NCBI GenBank assembly: GCA_030151825.1
Contig: JASLCP010000001.1
Span: 1-8,565 of the forward strand
Reading direction: 5' to 3'
From: Candidatus Saccharimonadales bacterium
GTDB taxonomy: Bacteria > Patescibacteriota > Saccharimonadia > Saccharimonadales > Saccharimonadaceae
Length of the DNA: 8,565 bases
The notes under the pieces are model-generated. The model had not been told where the DNA came from. It ran no database searches and worked only from the letters and a program-made list of their open reading frames with translations. Below are positions 1 to 4,118 of the stretch, piece by piece. The stretch's first letter is position 1, and the number at the start of each line of letters is the position of its first letter. The position numbers and the translations under genes are program-made.

Positions 1-297
1 GCCCTTTTGGAGGCGATGGCGAGTGGCAAGCCGGCCGTTGCGGTTGATGCCGGCGCATTATCAGAGCTGTGCCAGGATGGGATTAACGGGATACTGTGCG
101 AAAAAGACGACGCTGACGGGATTGCCGCGGCACTTGATACTATTTTGTCCTCACCTGCGCTACAAAAAAAGTATAGTAAAGCCAGCCTTGATATCGCGGC
201 GACCCACGATATCGCGCATACCCTCGATCGATTTGAAGAGATTTATCGGCAGGTTATTTCGATAAAAACGCCCGTATTGCCTCAGCAGCTTCTGTAG
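1..297 (+). CDS. Glycosyltransferase family 4-type (GT-B), C-terminal fragment
   Basis: The reading frame is open from the first base and ends at TAG 295-297, so the 5' part of the gene lies outside the window and 98 codons are visible. The start ALLEAMASGKPAVAVDAGAL followed by SELCQDGINGIL is the donor-binding end of retaining GT-B glycosyltransferases. The Glu in LLEAMA corresponds to the second Glu of the EX7E motif, and GALSEL to the conserved nucleotide-sugar contact loop. The rest (about residues 40-85) is the usual helical C-terminal tail. Family knowledge suggests sugar transfer from a nucleotide sugar to a lipid, glycan or protein acceptor at the cytoplasmic face of the membrane; the acceptor cannot be told from this part. 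The last 44 bases overlap the 3' end of the hydrolase on the other strand, and no terminator is seen. Confidence 0.9.
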   Translation, partial: ALLEAMASGKPAVAVDAGALSELCQDGINGILCEKDDADGIAAALDTILSSPALQKKYSKASLDIAATHDIAHTLDRFEEIYRQVISIKTPVLPQQLL

Positions 298-1096
298 GTG
301 TCTCGTAGTGAATCAAGTGGCCAACATTATCGATGACGTGTAACTCTCCGTTGGGGAGTTTTTGCTGTAACTCGCGCTGTTTTGCCAATGTAGTAATGTC
401 GTCTTTGTCGCCGGCGATCAGCAGCGTCGGCAGCTGAATATCGCTTGCGACATGTGACACGTCGTTTTCGACAGAAGTACGGAACGATTCGGCGACAACT
501 TGAGGCGATGCAAAGCTACTAAAGTGCTGTTTATGCTGATCGTGGATATAGCGCAGTGTCTCTTTATCCTTGGTTTTCGCCATGGTGATGCTCATGATTT
601 TGACGATGGGCGGCGCACCGAGCCAGCGTTTGGCAGCTCGCTGTGGTAACTTGCGCCCCAGCCAATAATAGCCAATTGCCAAGCGAGTCATGACGCCTCG
701 TGGCCCCTGTAGTGCCGGTGCACCGATAGGGTTAATAAGAATGAGTTTTTCAGCTGCATCAGGATACTGCATGACAAAATGGCTGGTAATGATGCTGCCA
801 AATGAATGGCCAACGATAATTGGTTTTTTTAGCTGCAACCCATCAAGCAGGTCGCGGACGAAGGTAACGTAATTATCAAGCGAATGCGGCGCGTCGGCAA
901 AGGGAGCGCTTGCGCCAAATCCAGGTAAATCAGGAATGATTAAATGGTATTCACCAAGCTGCTCGGCAATGCGCGCTAAGCCGTGATGTGTGCCACGAAA
1001 CCCGTGAATCAGCACTAATGTGCGGGGTTTGTCGGTATGATATTCCCAGTAATGCACGGTACCGTGCGAGAGCGTGAGGGTACTGCCATCTGTCAT
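254..1096 (-). CDS. Alpha/beta-fold hydrolase
   Basis: A 280-aa protein with the full alpha/beta hydrolase layout. LVLIHGFRG (28-35) gives the strand-3 HG oxyanion motif. IIPDLPGFGAS (53-63) is the typical DxPGxGxS loop. GHSFG (96-100) is the nucleophile elbow with Ser98. LLIAGDKDD (225-233) carries the likely acid (Asp232), and NVGHLIHYE (257-265) carries the catalytic His260. The lid lies around 130-215. No signal peptide is seen, so it is probably cytoplasmic. Substrate is unknown; sequences of this type include esterases, C-C bond hydrolases and haloperoxidase-like enzymes. The frame is open 81 codons further upstream, but that part crosses a terminator hairpin and another small gene, so the ATG at 1096 is preferred. 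It lies 6 bases after a TATACT box and has no Shine-Dalgarno, pointing to a leaderless mRNA. Confidence 0.92.
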   Translation of the reverse strand: MTDGSTLTLSHGTVHYWEYHTDKPRTLVLIHGFRGTHHGLARIAEQLGEYHLIIPDLPGFGASAPFADAPHSLDNYVTFVRDLLDGLQLKKPIIVGHSFGSIITSHFVMQYPDAAEKLILINPIGAPALQGPRGVMTRLAIGYYWLGRKLPQRAAKRWLGAPPIVKIMSITMAKTKDKETLRYIHDQHKQHFSSFASPQVVAESFRTSVENDVSHVASDIQLPTLLIAGDKDDITTLAKQRELQQKLPNGELHVIDNVGHLIHYETPTEAAEAIRAFLSK

Positions 1097-1102
1097 ATCT
1101 CT

Positions 1103-1108
1103 AGTATA
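1103..1108 (-). promoter_or_regulatory. -10 box of the hydrolase gene, leaderless layout
   Basis: On the minus strand TATACT is followed by six bases and then ATG (1096). Transcription normally starts about 7 bases after the -10 box, which would put the start at or next to the A of the ATG. The -35 region falls in the T-run of the preceding terminator and is poor (CTTTTT at 17-bp spacing), so the promoter call rests on the -10 alone. Confidence 0.5.
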
Positions 1109-1125
1109 CACGTTACTCCGGACAT

Positions 1126-1184
1126 AAAAAGCCGCCGAAACGGAGCGAAGGAGCCTGGCTCGACTTCGACAGCTTTTCAGCGGC
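1126..1184 (-). terminator. Structured rho-independent terminator after the 42-aa gene
   Basis: Read on the minus strand, GCCGCTGAAA (1184-1175) pairs with TTTCGGCGGC (1140-1131) over 10 bp with one G-U, followed directly by five T (1130-1126). The roughly 34-base interior can fold again (CGAAG with CTTCG, GAGC with GCTC around a 3-base loop). It lies ten bases after the stop of the 42-aa gene and separates that unit from the hydrolase promoter. It is larger than most intrinsic terminators. Confidence 0.8.
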
Positions 1185-1193
1185 AAGAGATGG

Positions 1194-1322
1194 CTATCCC
1201 TCGTCGACCTCCTCAGGCGAAACGATACGAGCAAGCAGCCCGATAAGTCGCCCAATGGTAGCATCCCAAAGTGCAATGATGGTTGCGCCAACGGGAGCCT
1301 CGGCTTCGGTAAGAAATGACAT
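1194..1322 (-). CDS. Small 42-aa amphipathic protein, unknown
   Basis: A 42-aa reading frame from ATG 1322 to TAG 1194-1196. It is supported by the best Shine-Dalgarno in the window, AAGGAGGTG (1335-1327), 4 bases before the ATG. The stop of the 67-aa gene (1341-1339) lies just upstream, so the two are probably translated from one mRNA. The protein has an acidic N-terminus, a 25-residue apolar stretch with only Asp, Arg and Arg as charges (about 11-35, including GATIIALWDATIGRLIGLL), and an acidic end (PEEVDEG). Net charge is about -5. The middle could form an amphipathic or membrane-surface helix; it is too charged for a certain membrane span. I do not recognise the family. A terminator follows at once, which supports a real short transcription unit. 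Confidence 0.7.
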   Translation of the reverse strand: MSFLTEAEAPVGATIIALWDATIGRLIGLLARIVSPEEVDEG

Positions 1323-1338
1323 GATACACCTCCTTTCA

Positions 1339-1542
1339 TTACCGCCTGGCGGATGAGATGTGGGGCGGATGTGGGATACGGAGTGAGCTACGAACTGTCG
1401 GTTCACCCGCTTGTTTAAGAAGCGCAACGATGTAGTTGATCACTCCGGCACGTTCCTCGGGCGGAGTGTCTTGGATGTGACGATGAATGTCCGGTGCCAG
1501 TTCGAATGTAATCATGCCGTTTTCGACAGAGATAGATGACAT
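1339..1542 (-). CDS. Small 67-aa protein, ribbon-helix-helix-like
   Basis: A 67-aa frame starting at ATG 1542, 8 bases after the Shine-Dalgarno AGAGGGG (1557-1551), and ending in TAA 1341-1339. Residues 10-18 (MITFELAPD) look like a beta strand. They are followed by a predicted short helix (DIHRHIQD, 18-25), a TPPEE turn and a second helix (AGVINYIVALLKQAG, 32-46). Strand-helix-helix in about 40 residues is the layout of MetJ/Arc-type DNA-binding proteins, many of which are antitoxins or autoregulators. This is a fold guess from pattern only, with no family match. The tail (about 48-67) is basic and Pro/Ser-rich and probably disordered. It is the first gene of a two-gene unit with the 42-aa gene, and a direct repeat lies at its promoter. 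Confidence 0.7.
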   Translation of the reverse strand: MSSISVENGMITFELAPDIHRHIQDTPPEERAGVINYIVALLKQAGEPTVRSSLRIPHPPHISSARR

Positions 1543-1564
1543 GTGCGTATCCCCTCTTTCCTCT

Positions 1565-1583
1565 GATAGTGGGCGGATAGTGG
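1565..1583. repeat. Tandem GATAGTGG repeat, possible operator
   Basis: GATAGTGG occurs at 1565-1572 and exactly again at 1576-1583, an 11-bp pitch that puts both copies on the same face of the helix. The copies cover the likely transcription start (about 1581) and the leader of the 67-aa gene. This is a plausible site for a repressor, for example the 67-aa protein itself; binding is inferred, not shown. Confidence 0.45.
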
Positions 1584-1587
1584 TATA

Positions 1588-1615
1588 ACTATAGCACTGA
1601 TGGAAGAAAATGCAA
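1588..1615 (-). promoter_or_regulatory. Promoter of the 67-aa/42-aa unit
   Basis: On the minus strand TTGCAT (1615-1610) is a -35-like box, followed by a 16-bp spacer and TATAGT (1593-1588), preceded by TGC as an extended -10. The start would lie near 1581, giving a leader of about 38 bases that contains the Shine-Dalgarno. It overlaps the divergent promoter of the ABC-F gene. Confidence 0.6.
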
Positions 1616-1619
1616 CATC

Positions 1620-1628
1620 TGGTATACT
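1620..1628 (+). promoter_or_regulatory. Extended -10 promoter of the ABC-F gene
   Basis: TGG-TATACT (1620-1628) is an extended -10 box; only 8 bases separate it from the ATG at 1637, so the transcript would start about 1-2 bases before the start codon. No convincing -35 is seen (ATGGAA at 17-bp spacing). The promoter lies back to back with that of the 67-aa gene. Confidence 0.6.
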
Positions 1629-1636
1629 AAGCAGAG

Positions 1637-3274
1637 ATGATCGCCGATATAACTGTCACCGAAAAATCGTTCGGGCCTAAAATCTTGATGTCAAATATCA
1701 AGTTTTCGATTGATGATGGCGAAAAAGTGGGTGTCGTCGGACGAAATGGGATCGGTAAGTCAACCTTATTTGGCATTATTGCCGGAACGGACAAAGATTT
1801 TACTGGTGACATTATTTTTAAGCGTGGCGTGACCGTAGTTTCGACGGCACAAGAGCATCACGACATGGGAGACACAACAGTGCTGCAATATGTGCTCGCC
1901 GGCTTACCTGAATATGCAGAGCTGTCGCACATTATCGAAACCTATCCCCTGACGATGGGCGACGACATGAAAAAAATCGAGGAATATACGGCGGCGCTGG
2001 GACGATTCGACGACAAAGGCTTTTACCAGATTGAAGAACAAATCGAACGCGAACTCGATAATTTTCAGCTGAGTGGCGTTGCGCATCGAGCGTTTGCAAC
2101 ACTATCTGGTGGGCAAAAACGTCTGGTCGAAGTGGTTAAAATCATGCATTCGGATGCTGACCTCGCATTGGTGGACGAGCCGACTAACCACATGGACTAC
2201 GTCGCCAAAGAGCAATACGTCAACTGGATGCGCCAAGCGCGCGAGGCGATGTTGGTAATTACCCACGATCGTGATGTATTGAATGAGGTCGACCGCATTG
2301 TCGAACTAAAAGACGGCGAAAATGTCAGTTACAAAGGAAATTACGACGCCTATCTGAAACAAAATGCCGTCACGACCGGTACCCAGATGAACGATTTTGA
2401 GATGATCGAAAAACGTATCGTTAATCTAAAGGCAAAAGTGCTGGATTATCAGCGATTGAAAGAAAAATCACGCAACCCCGGCACGATTCAAAAGTTCAAA
2501 CGACTGGAAAACGAATCACGCAAAGAACTAGCCGAGTTACAGCAAAAAGAAAAACCGACCTTTTGGATTGACAAAGAGTCGGCGGCGCAACTGAATTATA
2601 AAACGGCAGCGCAGTACGATAAATTCAAGGCACGTAACATTCGCATGAATATTGCATCGGACGAATCACGGAGCAAGCATATTTTGGTGAACGCCAAAGA
2701 TGTGAGTCTCGGTTATGGTGATACTCCCCTGTTTTCGGGGGCGAATATCGACCTCCGCGAGGGTGAATCAATGGAGCTGCGCGGCCGTAACGGTGCCGGC
2801 AAGACGACGCTGATTAAGGCACTGCTGGGCGATGATTCGATGACGCGTTTTAGTGGTGATATTATCTTGGACAAACATATGCGCATCGGCGTGTACGAAC
2901 AAGAAGTGTCGCCGACGTATTTTGATCTATCGCTAGCCGAGGCGATTGAACAGATGTATTTGGACAAAAAATTGTCGATTAGCGGGACCAAGGTGCGAAA
3001 CTTGATGAGTAATTATTTGTTTACCGAGGGTGATGGAGCAATTCCTTTGTCCAAGCTATCGGGTGGACAAAAAGCCCGGTTCCAGCTGATTAGTATGCTG
3101 GCAAACGATCCGCAACTACTAATCTTGGACGAACCAACCAACCATTTGGATTTGCCATCAATCGAAGAGCTAGAGACGGCGCTCGAGAAATATGCCGGTG
3201 CGGTGCTCTATGTCAGCCACGATGGCTACTTCCGCAAAGCCCTCGGCGGCGATGTCGTGACAATTGGCGCCTAG
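1637..3274 (+). CDS. ABC-F family ATPase (ribosome-associated translation factor type)
   Basis: A 545-aa soluble protein with two ABC ATPase domains and no membrane segments. Domain 1: Walker A GRNGIGKST (35-43), signature LSGGQ (156-160), Walker B LALVDEPTNH (176-185), switch His210. Domain 2: Walker A GRNGAGKTT (383-391), signature LSGGQ (474-478), Walker B LLILDEPTNHLD (494-505), switch His528. The charged helical linker between them (about 245-340, rich in Lys, Glu and Arg) is the region that in ABC-F proteins reaches the peptidyl-transferase site and P-site tRNA. Family knowledge therefore points to ATP-dependent action on the ribosome E site, in translation quality control or in protection from ribosome-targeting antibiotics. 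The subgroup cannot be decided by eye. ATG 1637 is the only sensible start and is preceded by a promoter rather than a Shine-Dalgarno. Confidence 0.95.
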   Translation: MIADITVTEKSFGPKILMSNIKFSIDDGEKVGVVGRNGIGKSTLFGIIAGTDKDFTGDIIFKRGVTVVSTAQEHHDMGDTTVLQYVLAGLPEYAELSHIIETYPLTMGDDMKKIEEYTAALGRFDDKGFYQIEEQIERELDNFQLSGVAHRAFATLSGGQKRLVEVVKIMHSDADLALVDEPTNHMDYVAKEQYVNWMRQAREAMLVITHDRDVLNEVDRIVELKDGENVSYKGNYDAYLKQNAVTTGTQMNDFEMIEKRIVNLKAKVLDYQRLKEKSRNPGTIQKFKRLENESRKELAELQQKEKPTFWIDKESAAQLNYKTAAQYDKFKARNIRMNIASDESRSKHILVNAKDVSLGYGDTPLFSGANIDLREGESMELRGRNGAGKTTLIKALLGDDSMTRFSGDIILDKHMRIGVYEQEVSPTYFDLSLAEAIEQMYLDKKLSISGTKVRNLMSNYLFTEGDGAIPLSKLSGGQKARFQLISMLANDPQLLILDEPTNHLDLPSIEELETALEKYAGAVLYVSHDGYFRKALGGDVVTIGA

Positions 3275-3277
3275 CTA

Positions 3278-3307
3278 GTGACGGCGCCCCTGATAGTATG
3301 GTACAAT
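3278..3307 (+). promoter_or_regulatory. Promoter of the 32-aa basic peptide gene
   Basis: GTGACG (3278-3283, four of six bases of the -35 consensus), an 18-bp spacer and TACAAT (3302-3307) preceded by TGG as an extended -10. The start would be near 3314, leaving a short leader with the Shine-Dalgarno AAGGAG (3319-3324). No terminator separates it from the ABC-F gene, so read-through is also possible. Confidence 0.6.
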
Positions 3308-3330
3308 AGCTGACGAATAAGGAGAAATTA

Positions 3331-3429
3331 ATGGCAAAACACCGCAGTTGGCATGGCGCCGATATCAAGCGTGCACGCAAGAAAAAGCTCAAAGCGCTCA
3401 AGATAAAGATGCAGAAGAAAATGCAATAA
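3331..3429 (+). CDS. 32-aa highly basic small protein, unknown
   Basis: ATG 3331 to TAA 3427-3429 encodes 32 residues that begin MAKHRSWHGADIKRARKKKL and end in KMQKKMQ. Almost half of the residues are Lys, Arg or His and only one is acidic. A clear Shine-Dalgarno AAGGAG (3319-3324) lies 6 bases before the ATG, an extended -10 promoter lies upstream, and a perfect hairpin terminator begins at the stop codon. All three support a real, probably well-expressed gene. The composition suits an RNA-binding or ribosome-associated peptide, like the tiny basic ribosomal proteins of the bS22/COX24 or bTHX kind, but I see no clear sequence match to either. Its place after a ribosome-associated ABC-F gene fits such a role but does not prove it. 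Confidence 0.75.
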   Translation: MAKHRSWHGADIKRARKKKLKALKIKMQKKMQ

Positions 3430-3475
3430 CAAACATCCCTCGGATAGTACCGAGGGATGTTTGTTATTTTTGTTT
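3427..3475 (+). terminator. Perfect 17-bp hairpin terminator
   Basis: The left arm 3427-3443 pairs without mismatch with the right arm 3450-3466 around the 6-base loop ATAGTA, and is followed by the T-rich TTTTTGTTT. The left arm contains the stop codon of the 32-aa gene. On the other strand the same hairpin lies just after the glutaredoxin-like gene but has a weaker T-rich tail, so it may also stop that convergent transcript. Confidence 0.92.
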
Positions 3476-3482
3476 GACTCTC

Positions 3483-3761
3483 CTACGCGCTCACCGGCTG
3501 GATGTCGTGTGTTTTGATTGCCGTCTGGATCTTTGGTCGGTCAAACCCGAGGACGATGTCACCGGCGATGTCGGTGACGGGTACGCCGCGGAAGTCGCCG
3601 CCCACTTTGCCCATCAGCTCTTCGTAGGCCTCTTTGTCTGCCTCAATATCCTTGGCAACATACGGAATTCCAAGGTGGTCAAGCCACTGCATTTCGGTGT
3701 GGCAAAATGCGCACCAGGTGGTGCTATAAACCGTGATTTGTGGTGTCGCTGTATCGCTCAT
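3483..3761 (-). CDS. Glutaredoxin/mycoredoxin-like thiol-disulfide oxidoreductase
   Basis: A 92-aa single-domain thioredoxin-fold protein. The strand ITVYSTTWCAFC (9-20) carries the CxxC pair Cys17/Cys20 at the start of helix 1. GVPVTDI (59-65) contains the cis-Pro61 loop, and DIVLGFDRPKI (68-78) is the conserved strand and Gly-Phe turn of glutaredoxins. The WCxFC site and small size resemble mycoredoxin and NrdH-type redoxins rather than large thioredoxins. Family role: reduction of disulfides or mixed disulfides of cytoplasmic proteins; the electron donor is not known here. Longer in-frame starts exist, but ATG 3761 has a Shine-Dalgarno (GAGGG, 9 bases upstream) and lies after a good promoter, while the extension would read through that promoter. 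The gene is convergent with the 32-aa gene. Confidence 0.9.
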   Translation of the reverse strand: MSDTATPQITVYSTTWCAFCHTEMQWLDHLGIPYVAKDIEADKEAYEELMGKVGGDFRGVPVTDIAGDIVLGFDRPKIQTAIKTHDIQPVSA

Positions 3762-3791
3762 GACTAAATACCCTCGTTTATTACTATATAT

Positions 3792-3820
3792 AGTATAGCA
3801 AATATCCCTCGCTATAGCAA
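3792..3820 (-). promoter_or_regulatory. Promoter of the glutaredoxin-like gene
   Basis: On the minus strand TTGCTA (3820-3815), a 17-bp spacer ending in TGC, and TATACT (3797-3792). The start would lie near 3785 and the 24-base leader contains the Shine-Dalgarno. The promoter lies just after the terminator of the 68-aa gene, so the two genes are separate units. Confidence 0.7.
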
Positions 3821-3837
3821 TATATCTATCATAGCAA
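3795..3837. repeat. Three ATAGCAA repeats in the glutaredoxin promoter
   Basis: ATAGCAA occurs at 3795-3801, 3814-3820 and 3831-3837 (TTGCTAT on the transcribed sense). The first two copies overlap the -10 and -35 boxes and the third lies one spacing further upstream. They may be partly a by-product of the TTGCTA and TGCTAT promoter boxes in an A/T-rich stretch, or a regulator-binding array. Confidence 0.3.
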
Positions 3838-3878
3838 AAACGACGCAACGGAGCTACTTTTGGTGGGAGGCGCTGCGT
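3836..3878 (-). terminator. Likely terminator of the 68-aa gene
   Basis: On the minus strand ACGCAGCG (3878-3871) pairs with CGTTGCGT (3850-3843) over 8 bp with one G-U pair and a 20-base loop, followed by CG and five T (3840-3836). The left arm lies inside the 3' end of the coding region. The large loop makes this less certain than the other terminators. Confidence 0.5.
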
Positions 3879-4060
3879 GTCAGATACCACCCGCCATCGA
3901 GGTCGGATTTATAGACAAATAGTTCGAGGTCGGGTTTTACAAGCATTTGATGTTCGGCGGCCTTTTCGGCAGCTTGTCTGGTCGGAAAGCGTTTTTTACC
4001 TGCCTCGTGGTTGATGCGGCGAAATGGCTGATGTGGTGGGGTGTGGTTTCTTCGAGGCAT
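3854..4060 (-). CDS. Small 68-aa protein with a GGWYLTR motif, unknown
   Basis: A 68-aa basic protein. The N-terminal 25 residues are rich in Arg, His and Pro. A helix follows (about 27-39, TRQAAEKAAEHQM), then a strand-like stretch (LELFVYKSD, 45-53) and GGWYLTR (56-62). The pattern basic strand, Ala/Glu helix, Y-x-C-x-x-C-GGWHLT is familiar from small zinc-ribbon proteins of actinobacteria and phages. Here the cysteines are absent, so metal binding is unlikely and the link is tentative. ATG 4060 lies about 22 bases after the predicted transcription start and has no clear Shine-Dalgarno. The gene has a near-consensus promoter (4090-4118) whose -35 box lies inside the start of the divergent 584-aa gene, and a likely terminator at its end. 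Confidence 0.7.
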   Translation of the reverse strand: MPRRNHTPPHQPFRRINHEAGKKRFPTRQAAEKAAEHQMLVKPDLELFVYKSDLDGGWYLTRSASHQK

Positions 4061-4070
4061 TGTATTTATT

Positions 4071-4099
4071 TTGACAACTCTATCTTTTTATTATACCAT
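4071..4099 (+). promoter_or_regulatory. Promoter of the 584-aa gene operon
   Basis: A perfect -35 box TTGACA (4071-4076), a 17-bp spacer and TACCAT (4094-4099, four of six bases). The start would be near 4106, only about 6 bases before the ATG at 4112, and no Shine-Dalgarno is present. An alternative -10, TATACC at 4092-4097, needs a short 15-bp spacer. Confidence 0.55.
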
Positions 4100-4118
4100 A
4101 GATACCAATTTATGGCAA
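4090..4118 (-). promoter_or_regulatory. Near-consensus promoter of the 68-aa gene
   Basis: On the minus strand TTGCCA (4118-4113), an exact 17-bp spacer ending in TGG, and TATAAT (4095-4090). This is the best promoter in the window: five of six -35 bases, a perfect -10 and the extended TGn. It overlaps the divergent promoter of the 584-aa gene almost base for base, so both polymerases cannot bind at once. Confidence 0.8.

Noticed and set aside
1097..1339. 81-codon N-terminal extension of the hydrolase on the minus strand
   Set aside because: It would run through the terminator hairpin and the 42-aa gene in another frame, and it shows no hydrolase-like sequence. The ATG at 1096 lies right before HGTVHYWEYH, the usual first strand region.
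1637..3274. ABC-F gene as an antibiotic-resistance gene
   Set aside because: Domain motifs only prove the ABC-F family; the linker cannot be assigned to a resistance subgroup by eye, and the setting is not a resistance cassette.
3266..3288. GGCGCC inverted repeat just after the ABC-F gene
   Set aside because: A 6-bp stem with an 11-base loop and no T-run; not a convincing terminator, and it overlaps the promoter of the 32-aa gene.
3348..3767. Open plus-strand frame of 139 codons opposite the glutaredoxin-like gene
   Set aside because: It covers the 32-aa gene, its terminator and the antisense of a protein with a clear CxxC and cis-Pro site; no RBS and no recognisable protein features.
3947..4111. 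55-codon N-terminal extension of the 584-aa protein
   Set aside because: It is antisense to the 68-aa gene and contains both promoters; ATG 4112 fits the promoter position.
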